Part shown: piece after piece, positions 11,258-21,231 of the stretch | Numbering within the stretch: the stretch's first letter is position 1 | Layout: every line of letters begins with the position of its first letter | NCBI GenBank assembly: GCA_963575745.1 | Contig: CAUYUJ010017893.1 | Span: 538,946-602,945, forward strand | DNA length: 64,000 nt | Direction of reading: 5' to 3' | DNA from: Prorocentrum cordatum | Lineage: Eukaryota > Sar > Dinophyceae > Prorocentrales > Prorocentraceae | Position numbers and translations under genes: made by a program | Notes under the pieces: model-generated | The model's database searches: none | What the model saw: the letters and a program-made list of their open reading frames with translations, nothing else | What the model was told of the DNA's origin: nothing

Positions 11258-11637
11258 TGCTGCTACGCAGCAGAAAGCGATATGTAATTTCGCAAAACTG
11301 TTTGAGCCAAATTGGTTACGGAGCCCACGACGATGACGCGTGCACGCTTGGCGATGAGGCAAAGGTCAACAGGGGTGTCGAACAAACCAACAGCGCGAGG
11401 GTTGGTAGTCCTCTCGGGGGGGTGGTAGTCCTCTCGGGGGGCGGGGGGGGGTCAGCCATCGTCGTCGCCACGGCTGGGCGCAGCTTGACAAACGCTGACT
11501 TGGATGGGTCCACCCCCTTGCTCGGCATGCTAATCATATGTAAGGCATGATTGGCGTGACCACTGATCATTTGACGTGGACCATTGCGAACCTGAACACA
11601 TCATCGCACTTGCGAAGCCTCGCCCGACACGGCCCCA

Positions 11638-12063
11638 TCAGCGCGGCATGCGCCCTGATTTGATGCTCGCGTGCTGCTCGCACGCGTTCTCCCACTCAGC
11701 GTGGGCATCGATGCGATCACCGATCGACTCCATCCACTCGCTCTTGGCCTCCCCCATCTTCTTCTTGGCGGCCTCGAACTTCTTGAACTTCTCGAGAACC
11801 TGGGAATCGTGCGCTAAAACAAAACACACATGTACAGGGCACAGGCATTCAATGCCACCAAATTCAAAAAAAGAACAAAAAACAAAAAAAACAGAGAAAA
11901 GGAAAATTCAAAAAAGACAAAAAACGAAAAAAAAATGACGAAATTCAAAAAAAAGAAAAAAAAAAAAAAAAAAAAAAAAAACACTCAAAAAAAAAAAGGG
12001 GAAGCGAGTGAGGGCGAAAACTAAAATATAAAAAAATAAATAAAAAAAAAAAGAAAAAAATTC

Positions 12064-12094
<31 letters not shown>

Positions 12095-13242
12095 CAAAAA
12101 AAAAAAAAAAAAAAAAAGAAAAAATAAAAGAGACACAGAAGAAATCAAAAAAAAAAAAAAAAAAAACAAAATAAAAAGAAGTGCAATTGCAATTGCTAGT
12201 GCGGTGGCTAATGTCATTGCAATGAATGTCTAACGTGTTTTCACACACGAGGCCACCTTCTTCGATGCACACAAGAACTCGGCCTTGCATGCTACCTTGG
12301 TGGTGTTAGCGCTGATCGGCCTGACATGTTTGTCCTCCTTCCAGTCCTGGCGAGCCTGGGCATCCATCGCGATCGTCTTGCGGGACTTGCACATTGCCCC
12401 TCCACAATTGAACCGATAACTTGTGCAAAACCGATTGCAACTGAGCCGAGAAGCCACACATCTCCCACTCCCCCCTAACAATTGACCCCAGATTTGCAAT
12501 GGTTGCAACGCTGCCCCGACGAGCTCGATCCAGGCATTGTTTTCTTAGCGCATGCGGCGAAGCGCCCGCCCTCCCCGCGACAGGCACAACTCTTGGGAAA
12601 CGGTGTTTACACACTCGGTCCTAATTGCGCATCCACGCACTCACGCGTCGAAGCCTAAGGCCTTGCGCCCCCGTGCTCTGCACAAGCCCCCTGTGTCGAT
12701 TACCAGCTTCCTTGCCCGATCGTGCTGCCCATGCAAGTCCACAGCGTGCTCGCGCGCTTGCAGCCAAGCGCACTCGGCGTCCTCGGCCTTTTTCTTTGCC
12801 TTCTCGTACGCCTTGAGGCACTGCATCACCTCAAACCGAACGGGCGGGGCATGTCGGAGGGATGGTGGTGTGGGAGGGGGGGGGGGGGCGGAATAGGTGT
12901 GGCGATAGGCGTCACCACGCCCGCCGTGAGACGCACAACCAGGCGGGATCACGCCGACAACAGACACACCCCACAACCTAGCCCAGAACTATCATATCAC
13001 ACCGCTCTTCTAGTGTACATACACCGCACCAAACAACAATATCATACCTGCATGCATATGCAAGCGTGTACCGACAGCGCGCGGCGCGGCGACAAGGTGG
13101 CCTTGCGGTCCATCTGCTTCGCCGTCTTGAGGCTGTTGGCCTTGTGCTTGATGGCGGTGTCAAGCTGCTGGTTCCTAAACAGTCTATTCTCATGGCGACG
13201 CAGGGCTCGGAGTGCTTTGATATCTTCATGCATGCGCGGCAT
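11638..13242 (-). CDS. Four-exon gene for a charged helical protein, function unknown
   Basis: Minus-strand exons read: a 13242-13072 (starts MPRMHEDIKAL), b 12829-12704 (VMQCLKAYEKAKKKAEDAEC), c 12385 to about 12249 (SRKTIAMDAQARQDWKED), d 11813-11638 (QVLEKFKKFEAAKKKM, ending in TGA 11638-11640). Splice sites are canonical: GTACAC after a, an AG just before b and GTAATC after it, an AG before c, and TTTTGTTTTAG before d. Phases agree for a-b and b-c. The c-d junction does not close cleanly (GTGTGTG or GTGGCC donors), so an exon edge there is uncertain. All exons encode Lys/Glu/Ala-rich helix with coiled-coil character. The intron between c and d contains the A-rich block. It may be part of the same mobile unit as the two ORFs downstream. 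Confidence 0.5.
11855..12180. repeat. A-rich low-complexity block inside an intron
   Basis: Runs of A (T on the gene strand) interrupted by C, G and TTC. No open frame beyond poly-Lys/Phe artefacts. Confidence 0.85.
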
Positions 13243-13313
13243 TGTGGCTATAGAGAAGAGAGACGGGCGCGATCTGTGCCAGAACGCTGCGACGATGATC
13301 GCATCCGTCGACG

Positions 13314-13847
13314 ATGTGCGATCGCTGTCTGAGCAGCGTGATCTCCACCACCCCCGTCCTCGTCTTCATTGGTATCCTCGTCCTCATCCTCCTCGCCATC
13401 CTCCGTATATGTTGGTACAGAACGGTTATCAGCCCAGCCCGCCCACCGTCGACCTCCCCGCCCGGATTGGCGTCAATTGGTGACGGCTCGCCCTCGGCTT
13501 ATGCTGGTGGTGGATCGTGGCGGAGCGGCCCCGTCGAGGATACGGCGGACCGCATGGTTGCTGATATGAACCAGCAGCTCGAGTCGGCTGATGATCATCG
13601 CCGTGTGATCGTCTCCGTGGTTGATCGCGCCCTGAAGCAGCGCGATGATTACATCAAATGGCTGATTGAGCAGATTCAGAGCAACGACGCCACGATCGAA
13701 GCTCAGAAGGCCACGATCGAGAGCCAGACCGCCACTATTGCGAGCCAGGTCGCCACGATCGCGAACATTCGCGAGGGCCAGGACCGCGTCGCGAACCTTC
13801 GCGAGGACCATGAGGGTCGCGATTGCGGGGATGATGGGCGGCGGTGA
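13314..13847 (+). CDS. Small membrane-anchored coiled-coil protein, unknown
   Basis: The 177-codon ORF starts at ATG 13314. Residues about 13-34 are strongly hydrophobic (PVLVFIGILVLILLAILRIC), giving a likely N-terminal membrane anchor. A Pro/Gly-rich linker of about 40 residues follows, then a helical region with a regular heptad-like repeat (ATIEAQ, ATIESQ, ATIASQ, ATIANI), consistent with a coiled coil. The 3' end merges into a GAC/GGC microsatellite, so the true C-terminus is uncertain. It is head-to-head with the four-exon gene, 71 bp away, so the two could share a promoter region. The opposite-strand frame is less protein-like. Confidence 0.45.
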   Translation: MCDRCLSSVISTTPVLVFIGILVLILLAILRICWYRTVISPARPPSTSPPGLASIGDGSPSAYAGGGSWRSGPVEDTADRMVADMNQQLESADDHRRVIVSVVDRALKQRDDYIKWLIEQIQSNDATIEAQKATIESQTATIASQVATIANIREGQDRVANLREDHEGRDCGDDGRR

Positions 13848-13849
13848 GA

Positions 13850-14047
13850 CGGCGCAGCCGATGCGGATGATAAGGGCGACGGCGGCGACGGCGACGGCGG
13901 CGACGGCGACGGCGGCGGCGGCGGCGGCGACGGCGACGACGACGGCGGCGACGGCGGCGGCGGCGACGGCGGCGACGGCGACGACGTCGGCGGCGACGAA
14001 GGCGGCGGACGACGACGACGACTGCGGCGGCGACGACCACGATGCAG

Positions 14048-14093
<46 letters not shown>

Positions 14094-14165
14094 GCGACGA
14101 CGTCGGCGGCGACGAAGGCGGCGGACGACGACGACGACTGCGGCGGCGACGACGACGATGCAGGA

Positions 14166-14197
<32 letters not shown>

Positions 14198-14238
14198 GCG
14201 ACGACGACGGCGGACGCCGACGACGACGACGGCGAATG
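13850..14238. repeat. (GGCGAC)n / (ACG)n microsatellite
   Basis: About 390 bases of GAC/GGC triplets. Includes a tandem copy of a segment of about 100 bp (GGCGACGACGTCGGCGGCGA occurs twice). Confidence 0.95.
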
Positions 14239-14242
14239 CAAC

Positions 14243-14402
14243 GCCTCAGGACACCTCAGGATACCTCAGGACACCACAGGACACCTCTGAGATGACAACA
14301 CCAGGGCGCCTCAGGACACCTCAGGGCATCTCTGAGCTGACAACCCCAGGAGACCTCAGGACACCTCGGGACACCTCAGGACACCTCAGGACACCTCAGG
14401 AT
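14243..14402. repeat. 10-bp tandem repeat (ACCTCAGGAC)
   Basis: ACCTCAGGAC-type decamers recur through the stretch, broken by two GATGACAACACC-like variants. Confidence 0.85.
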
Positions 14403-14694
14403 GCTGAGGGGGACGAGGAGGAGGATGGAACTGGAGGAGGCGGAGGCGGATGAGGAGGAAGCAGGATGAGGAGGAGGGGGAGGGGGAGGCAAAGGATGAG
14501 GAGGAGGAGGAGGAATAGGAGGAGGAAGGGATGAGAGGGAGGAGGGGGGAGGTCGATCGTTTCGCCGTCGATCGTGAGCCTCCGAAAAGTGCTCAGAGAA
14601 GCGGAGCGATCACGCTGAGCGGGAGCGACGCGTTGCTCAGCGATCGTCCAAAGGCCTCACGACCGATGCGATGAACACCTCTGAAGGTGGACCG

Positions 14695-14990
14695 AGAAGC
14701 GTCGCAGAGGGTACCACTGTCAGACGACACGCGCGTCGTCTTTGAGATTCTCAAAGACGACACGTTGTCGTCTTTGAGATTCTCAAAGACGACGCGCGTG
14801 TCGTCTTTGAGATTCTCAAAGACGACACGTTGGTAATATCAAATATAATAGAGATTTTGTCGTCTTTGAGATTCTCAAAGACGACACGCGTGTCGTCTTT
14901 GAGATTCTCAAAGACGACACGTTGTCGTCTTTGAGATTCTCAAAGACGACACCCGTGTCGTTTGACAGCGGTACCCTCTGCGACGATTCT
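14695..14990. mobile_element. TIR-bounded element built of six 27-bp palindromes
   Basis: Terminal inverted repeats of about 35 bp (14695-14730 and 14955-14990, about 3 mismatches) carry CGTCGCAGAGGGTACC. Between them lie six identical 27-bp palindromes (13-bp arms GTCGTCTTTGAGA around one base) at 14735-14761, 14767-14793, 14800-14826, 14859-14885, 14892-14918 and 14924-14950. They are arranged three plus three around an AT-rich centre at 14827-14858. The spacers alternate between an ACGTT type and a CGCG type in mirror order. There is no ORF. No target duplication is obvious. Known families do not come to mind. Confidence 0.85.
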
Positions 14991-15114
14991 TAATCCGTAT
15001 TCGTGGCAGCCCTCAGCTGCTGTGCACCCCCGCAGCTTCGGCGGCAACTCCTGTGCTGAGTCGCCGCCGTGGGAGCCTCAACCCCTTCCGACGGGGCACG
15101 CCTCGCCGACCACG

Positions 15115-15138
15115 CGACGACGACGACGACGACAACGC

Positions 15139-15184
<46 letters not shown>

Positions 15185-15212
15185 CGCGACCACGACCACG
15201 ACGACGACACGG
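15115..15212. repeat. (GAC)n microsatellite
   Basis: A tract of GAC triplets with a few CGC and CAC changes, beyond the 3' end of the GYYGH gene. Confidence 0.9.
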
Positions 15213-15236
15213 TGGTCGCCGACGTGTGCCCCGTGA

Positions 15237-16958
15237 TCACACGGAGCTTGAGCCCGCTGCGGTCGCCGCAGCGTAGTCGGCGACCGCCTTCAGCCACACC
15301 TGCGGCTGCGTGCGGCGGCTCCAGGCCGCGTACTTCTGGTCCTGCTCGGACAGGTCACTCAAGCCCTGCAGGTACTCCCGCACGGCCGACGCTTTGGCGA
15401 GGCGGGTGTGCTTGCCCCCGCGGGGGCGGGGGCCGTCGCCCCCGCCCCCGTCCTTGCCGTCGCCGTTCTTGTGGCCGCCGTAGCCGTCCTCCTTGTGGCC
15501 GCCGTAGCCGTCCTTCTTGTGGCTGTAGTAGCCGTCGCCCTTGTCGTGGCTGTCGTAGCCGTCGCCCTTCTCGTGGCTGTAGTAGCCGTCGCCCTTCCCG
15601 TGGCCGTTGTAGCCGTCGCCTTTGTGGCCGTAGTAGCCGTCGCCCTTGTCGCGGCCACGCCACTCCTGGCCGTTGTAGCCGCCGCCTTTGTGGCCGTAGT
15701 AGCCGTCGCCCTTCTTGTGGCTGTAGTAGCCGTCGCCCGTCTCGTGGCCATAGTAGCCGTCGCCCTTCTCGTGGCCATAGTAGCCGTCGCCCTTGTGGCC
15801 ATAGTAGCCGTCGCCCTTCTCGTGGCCATTGTAGCCGTCGCCCTTGTGGCCATAATAGCCGTCGCCCTTCTCACGGCCGTAGTAAAAGGGAAAAAAACAA
15901 ATTAAAAAAAAAGAGAAAAAAGAAAAAAAAAAATAAGTAAAAAAAAAAAAAAAATACAAAAAAAAAAAAAAAAAATAAAACTAAAAAAAAAGAAAAAAGA
16001 ATACAAAAAAAATTACAAAAAAAAGAGAAAAAACAAAAAAAATAAGAAAAAAAAAAAAAAAAACAAAAAAGAAGAATAAAAAAAAATAAAAAGAAAAAAC
16101 AAAAGAATAAAAATAATTAAGAGCCGTCCTTGGCCCACCAGCCGTCCTGCCGTAGTAGCCGTTCTTGGTGTGGGCCCCTAGCCGTGTAAAAAAAAAAATA
16201 GAAAAAAACAAAACAAAAAGAAAAAAAAAAACAAGAGGCCTTCCTTTGTTGTGGCCGTAGTAGCCGTCCTTGTTGTGGCCGTAGTAGTAGCCGTCCTTGT
16301 TGTAGTAGCTGTCTTTGCCGCCGCGGCTGCAGCCGTCGTTGCCGTCCTTGGTGTAGTAGCTGTCTTTGCCGCCAGCGCCCTCGCTGCTGTCGTCGTAGTC
16401 GTAGTAGTGGCGGCTTTTACGGCCACTGCTGTAGTAGCCGTAGCCCTCGGCGTCGCCATCGGCGGTGTAGCTCTCGCCCGCGCTGTCGTCGTAGCCACCG
16501 CCCTCAGCGTCGCCACCTTCGTACTCATCCGCCGTGGCGCCCTCGTAGTCGCCGTCGCCCTCGTCGACCGCGTCGCCGCCGCCCGCGGCGTCGTCGCCAC
16601 CACCCTCGGGCTCGTCGACCTCGAACTCGAGAAGGTCCTTCATCGAGTTCATGGTCGGGTTCATGGGCGGCGCGAGGTTGAGCTTCTCGAGCAGCGAGTC
16701 CGCCACCGAGCCGCGCCGCGTCTGCACGCGAGTCTGCGCCGACCAGCACATCGCCTTGCGCTTCTTCTCGGCGGAGGCCATGGCGGCCGCCAAGATGTGC
16801 CCTGGCGGAGCCGTCCGCGGCGCGGTCGGCCGCTTCTTGGACGTCGGCTGCAGCCGCGACGGCTTCTCCTCCGCCACCTTCTCCCGTCGCTGCTGGATCT
16901 CGCTCGTCGCTGCGAGCAACATTGCCACCTCGGTGGCGTCGTCGCCACCACCGCTCAT
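15237..16958 (-). CDS. Gly/Tyr/His tandem-repeat protein, multi-exon
   Basis: ATG at 16958 (MSGGGDDATEVAML). Exon 1 runs to about 16240: a helical N-terminal part, a long acidic Gly/Asp-rich stretch, then Tyr-rich repeats ending DGYYGHNKG. A T-rich intron follows, then a short segment (KNGYYGRTAG, about 16175-16125), another T-rich intron (about 16111-15888), and a last exon with some 15 copies of an 8-residue KGDGYYGH-type unit. The end is a non-repetitive helical tail with SEQDQKYAAWSRR, stopping at 15237. The matching repeats on both sides of the T-rich blocks show these are introns. Exact splice sites are unclear, and the first donor does not look like GT. Such repeats suggest a low-complexity or extracellular-matrix-like protein. 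The function is unknown. Confidence 0.6.
15888..16230. repeat. A-rich blocks (introns of the GYYGH gene)
   Basis: Two A-rich blocks, 15888-16111 and 16187-16230, are separated by a short coding-like segment. On the gene strand they are T-rich, like long polypyrimidine tracts. Confidence 0.7.
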
Positions 16959-16984
16959 CTGCAGGGCCAGGCGGGGCGGGGGCG

Positions 16985-17116
16985 AGGCCGCGGCGGGCGT
17001 CGGGGGCCCCGCGCGGCGGGGGGGGGCGAGCACCCTGTGGAGGAGCGGGCCCCGCGCCGTGAACCCACGGCCCGCGCGCCGCGGGCGTGGCTGAACACAT
17101 GGGCCACAACGGCGTC

Positions 17117-17149
<33 letters not shown>

Positions 17150-18000
17150 CGCGGATCTTTATAGTTCCTCGTGCATCTTAGATGCACTCTACACATATAC
17201 AGACCACACAAAGCTTACAGTACTGTACTCACCCGAAAGCCGAAATCCTTAACCTACGAAGCTCTACACTACTGTGCCGTTCGACATCAAACTACGATAT
17301 TACAAATACCAAACATTATCTCGCCCTAACCGAAGCTAGTCCAACACCCACATCAATAACTCACGGCGTCGCGCGCACATAACAACACAACGGCTGTGGC
17401 GAAATAGTTTGCACACGCATAATGTGACTTGTGATGATGACGCTAGCGTCTCTTACATGACATGTACGTTCGAGTCGGTGTGTATCGGTGGTAATGACAG
17501 TGGCAATTGTGCGGCCGACGATGTGGCAGATGCGATTGTCACCATAATGAGAATCATGCACAGTTGCGTCGCAAGCAAATGTTGCTGAACGCATGTGCAA
17601 CGATGATGGTTTCCACACCCATGGCGCTGGCTGTATCCCCAGAGCAGCACGCCCAACTACGAGCTCGCATATATCGCATGCGAAATAAACTGCATGCCCC
17701 CCCCCATAGATCACGCACAATGTGTCCCCGACCCCATTCCCATTCGAACCCCAGACCAACCATTTGCTCCTGGCCCCCCAAGTCGGCCACCCCAAGCCCC
17801 CCACCCCGCGACGTTGCCACCCCGCGACGTCGCCTCTGCGGAGCATCCGCATCGCCGTGTTGGATGTAGGGTTCATGGGGATTGGGTCGGGGCGCTCGCA
17901 CGTAGCGGCTGGCGCTCACACGCGAGCCCCGCGCAGCCCCCCCGGGGACGGATCGGGCCCCGCACATCCCCCCGTGGTGTCGTCCGAGAGCCGCGCTGCG
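16985..18000. other. No gene recognised; (GA)n at 17119-17150
   Basis: Contains a pure GA dinucleotide tract, then sequence of about 50 percent GC without a convincing ORF, upstream of both flanking genes. Confidence 0.6.
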
Positions 18001-18434
18001 ATGGCGCCCGAGACCCCTGGCATAGTCGCCGCGATGCGGCAGCTTCGCGAGGCGGGCGTCGTCGTCTTAAGTTCGTCGTCGTCGATGTCGTCGCCGCCGC
18101 CGTCGCCCCCCCACCTGCCGATAGAAGGCTTTGCTTACGCACGTAAATGCTGCACGAGTGTTGCTAGCACGAGTGGACGATGTGGAGGGCGATCTCTTGC
18201 TGCGCGGTCAGCAGCACGATCACTTGCTCGCGGAGTTGGGGGAACAGCAGCGCACGATCGCAGAGCAGCGGCAAAAGCAGCAGCAGACGGAGGCAGCGCT
18301 ACAGCAGCAGCAGCAGCAGACGGAGGCAGCGCAGAAGGTCGAGGGGCTGGAGCAGGAGGTGCAGGCCCTCAGGACGAGTTGGCGCTCTATAAGAGGTCGT
18401 TCCCAGATGGCTCCTTGTTGAACATTCAGGGGTG
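18001..18434 (+). pseudogene. Coiled-coil ORF with two frame changes
   Basis: Starts MAPETPGIVAAMRQLREAG at ATG 18001. Near 18060-18130 the coding sense moves to another frame, with LLARVDDVEGDLLLRGQQ and a Gln/Glu-rich helix (EQQRTIAEQRQKQQQTEAAL). Near 18372 it returns to the first frame, giving DELALYKRSFPDGSLLNIQG and TGA at 18434. The first change could be an intron; the second looks like a one-base indel. The protein is a coiled coil of about 130 residues, similar in kind to the one at 13314 but without a membrane segment. It ends 200 bp from the 3' end of the convergent minus-strand exon. Confidence 0.4.
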
Positions 18435-18636
18435 AGGGGTGGCGGCGGCACGTCTGCCTGAAGAGCGCATCTAGGATGCGAACGAGCGAGGAGTGGCACG
18501 AGGGGACGTGTAAAACGATGGCGGGGAGCCCCCCCCCCCCCGCGGGTGGGAAGGACGACGGGGCCGACGGTGAGAGAATAGATAGGAGGTCGAAAGGGTG
18601 GGCGCGCTGTGCGTGCCCGACGCAGCGCGTGACGTC

Positions 18637-19503
18637 TCAGCCCTGGGCGTCGCTATCACCCGCAGCATCGACATTGTCGTCTTCGCCATCACCCTGTTGA
18701 TCTTCGGGTCCACCCCCCTCGGCATGCTCGGCACAATTCAGCCCATGGAGAAGATCGGCATCGGGCTCGTGATCCTCTATCTCCTCGCCCTTCGCGACCA
18801 CTTTGTCGCGTAGCTCGCGGGTGCAGTGCAAAATACACGTGTCAGTCCATTCCACTGGTTTTTGATAGATGCGTCTTGACGAGTTGTGGGATTTCACAAC
18901 GACATACACCACCCTGCGACGCTTGTCGCATCGGACCCCTGGCACTCCGCTCAGTCCTCTCTTTTGTTTCTCGGCGCCATCGTCCTCTGCTGCTTTCAGC
19001 GCAGCACATCTGATGTAAGTCAGTACGCTCTCTGTACATTCCACATGTACCTTGCTAATCGCCGATGCAGAAAATATGCATCTTACTGCGACCGGCTCGC
19101 ACTTCAAGGCCACGCCGCCACCATTCAATTCAACCTCTGGCAACTGAACCGTAACGTATGCTGGCATAGCACTCTCGTCGATGTTCTTCTTGTAGGCCTT
19201 GATCAGTTTGTCTTGGTCAGACTGGTCCGACAGCAATGGGTCTCGCGATTTCATGTACTCCCATATCGCAATGTCCGATGCAGCGTTTCGGAGGGCCTTC
19301 AACTCTTTGAAGAAATGATTTTGGGCAAATGGGGCGTTCCTGTTTGTTGGGTTCTGGACGTCGACGAACTGGGAGAGCCTCCTGTCCATCAGGGATACCT
19401 CGATGAACGCAATACCTCCGATATGGACAATAGTCCGCGGTATCCACGGCTCCTTGAGCCCGCCGCCCTCGATCACCGTGCGCATGGAAACAAACACTGG
19501 CAT
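18637..19503 (-). CDS. Unknown protein, 288 codons (possible last exon)
   Basis: The minus-strand frame has normal composition throughout: an N-terminal MPVFVSMRTV, a helical middle (FFKELKALRNAASDIAIWEY), a strand-rich part with ESVLTYIRCAAL, a basic RCDKRRRVVYVVVK patch, and an acidic tail (Glu/Asp/Gly) of about 40 residues before the stop. The ATG at 19503 may be internal, because an AG acceptor lies at its position and a likely upstream exon sits at 19756-20066. I do not recognise a domain. Acidic tails of this kind occur in nuclear and chromatin proteins, but that is only analogy. Confidence 0.55.
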   Translation of the reverse strand: MPVFVSMRTVIEGGGLKEPWIPRTIVHIGGIAFIEVSLMDRRLSQFVDVQNPTNRNAPFAQNHFFKELKALRNAASDIAIWEYMKSRDPLLSDQSDQDKLIKAYKKNIDESAMPAYVTVQLPEVELNGGGVALKCEPVAVRCIFSASAISKVHVECTESVLTYIRCAALKAAEDDGAEKQKRGLSGVPGVRCDKRRRVVYVVVKSHNSSRRIYQKPVEWTDTCILHCTRELRDKVVAKGEEIEDHEPDADLLHGLNCAEHAEGGGPEDQQGDGEDDNVDAAGDSDAQG

Positions 19504-19755
19504 GCAGACGCGCGGGGCAGCGTGGGCCGCGTGATACCCCAGCGATTGAGCCAGAACGGCTATGGTGCGTTGCGACGATGTCGCAGACTGGCGCGATACT
19601 GCATCGCAGAATGATGCGATGCGGTGGTGTGATGACGCATCGCAGTATGAAGCATTTCAGTATGTCTTCGCCATCCAACAAGGTGCGTTCATATACGGAG
19701 GGCGACGCCAACGCCCTGCGTAATGCCGCGGCAATGCGGCGAATGGGCGGCTCAC

Positions 19756-20066
19756 TGCGTCTTTGCTTTTTTTCTTGGCGGGCTTGGCGGGCGTGGCGTC
19801 GGACAATGCAACTTCCCTTGCAAGCGCCTTTGCTGTGTCCTCGGACATGCGCAACCTGTCGCCGCCCTTGAGCTCGACCGTGTTTTTGAGGATGGGAACC
19901 TTAATGCCGTTCGTGGCGGTCACAAATGTCACAGCCAAGTTTGGCTTCTCCTTCGCGGTGCACACGCCGACCAACCAGAAAGGCACCCCGTACTGATCTG
20001 GCACGCGCTTCAGACCACCAATGCCAGTCCCACCCTCTTCACGCTTGAGCCTGAGCCCGCCAGCGG
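19756..20066 (-). CDS. Exon of an unknown gene, cut by the assembly gap
   Basis: The minus-strand frame reads from the gap (AGGLRLKREEGGTGIGGLKR) through VPFWLVGVCTAKEKPNLAVT and PILKNTVELKGGDRL to a Lys-rich end (PAKPAKKKSKDA). It then meets a GTGAGC donor at 19755. The 5' part is missing in the N run. It probably belongs with 18637-19503, although the phase does not fit the only AG acceptor I see, so another exon or a non-canonical splice site is needed. Confidence 0.5.
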
Positions 20067-20166
20067 NNNNNNNNNNNNNNNNNNNNNNNNNNNNNNNNNN
20101 NNNNNNNNNNNNNNNNNNNNNNNNNNNNNNNNNNNNNNNNNNNNNNNNNNNNNNNNNNNNNNNNNN
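20067..20166. other. Assembly gap (100 N)
   Basis: Exactly 100 N, the usual placeholder for a gap of unknown size. Confidence 0.99.
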
Positions 20167-20213
20167 CGACCAACACCCCCCTCCATGCCCCTCCCATGCC
20201 CCTCCCATGCCAA
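20167..20213. repeat. Fragment of the C-rich satellite at the gap edge
   Basis: Matches the CGACCAACACCCCCCTCCAT / CCTCCCATGCCCC part of the 5955-7268 satellite and stops abruptly at 20213. Confidence 0.9.
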
Positions 20214-20309
20214 AGAGAGGTTCTCAATTTGGAGGGCCGCCGAGAGAAACAGCTGCCGGCCGCCGCTCGGGCGCCGCCGCCGGCCGCCCCTGGGCTGCCC
20301 CCGCCGCCG

Positions 20310-20331
20310 TCGCCGCCGCCGCCGCCACCGC

Positions 20332-20375
<44 letters not shown>

Positions 20376-20399
20376 CCGTCGTCGTCGTCGCCACCGTGG

Positions 20400-20434
<35 letters not shown>

Positions 20435-20463
20435 CTCGTCGTCCTGCGCGGATGACGGCGACC

Positions 20464-20496
<33 letters not shown>

Positions 20497-20760
20497 GCCG
20501 CGCTCCTCGGCGAGGCCACTGCCCACCGCGCGCGCGCGGGGGCCGCGGGACGGCGCCGCGCCCTGAGCCCGACGTCGTCGTCGCCGTCGCCAGCGGTTCC
20601 CCTCCGGCCACCTCCTCCCTCCCTTCTCGTTCCTCCCACCTCCTCCCTCCTCCTCCTACTTCCTCCTCCTCCTTCCTCCGTCCTTCCTCCCTCCTTCCTC
20701 CTCCCCCCTCCGTCCTCCTCCTCCTGTCCTCCCCCAGCGCGGCCCCGGGGCGCCCGCCCA
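20310..20760. repeat. (GTC)n then TCC-rich low complexity
   Basis: GTC/GCC triplets to about 20500, then a TCC-rich pyrimidine block. ORFs here are repeat artefacts. Confidence 0.9.
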
Positions 20761-21039
20761 TCGATTCGCGAGACCTGCTCCTCCTCCCCGCCGCCGAAGA
20801 GAAAACGGGCTGAGGAGGTCTGCAACTGAGAATACACCTCCGACCAGTATTCCCCATAAACAATAGTTGGGGTCGGCGGCAGAGGCGGCAGCCTTTAGAT
20901 TTCGAGGCGAGCCCAGCGGTGCCGACGAGGGTCACTGCAGGAGGCCCCCAAAAAGGGAAAAACGGGGAAGGGCAGCGGTCATCATGGGTAATCCGAATTA
21001 CCCCTTCCTCCTCCGACTGATACCTCGGTCCGACCGTCC

Positions 21040-21231
21040 GCGGATCCCTCCGGGCCCCACCGTCCAGTACACGGGGCAGCCCGTGGCCGCTGAGTCGGAC
21101 GTCCGCACGTGCAGCCCGTGCCGGTGGCCGCAGGTGCACAGGTTGGCCCGCCCGTGCTCCGGGTTGTAGCAGTACCCCTTGCAGGGGCAGCCTGCCCGTG
21201 GCTCGAGACCGCCGACGCATCCGCCCGCCAT
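21040..21231 (-). CDS. Candidate exon with a Cys/His-rich motif
   Basis: From ATG 21231 the minus strand reads MAGGCVGGLEPRAGCPCKGY, then CYNPEHGRANLCTCGHRHGL. C-x-C-x3-C and C-x-C-G-H-x-H spacing over about 30 residues looks like a small zinc-binding domain. Surrounding frames are less protein-like. No intron borders are clear, so this is a candidate only. Confidence 0.35.

Noticed and set aside
14735-14950. CRISPR-like or rho-independent terminator reading of the palindrome array
   Set aside because: Spacers are 5-6 bp and mirror-ordered, with TIRs at both ends. This fits a mobile or structural element rather than spacers or terminators.
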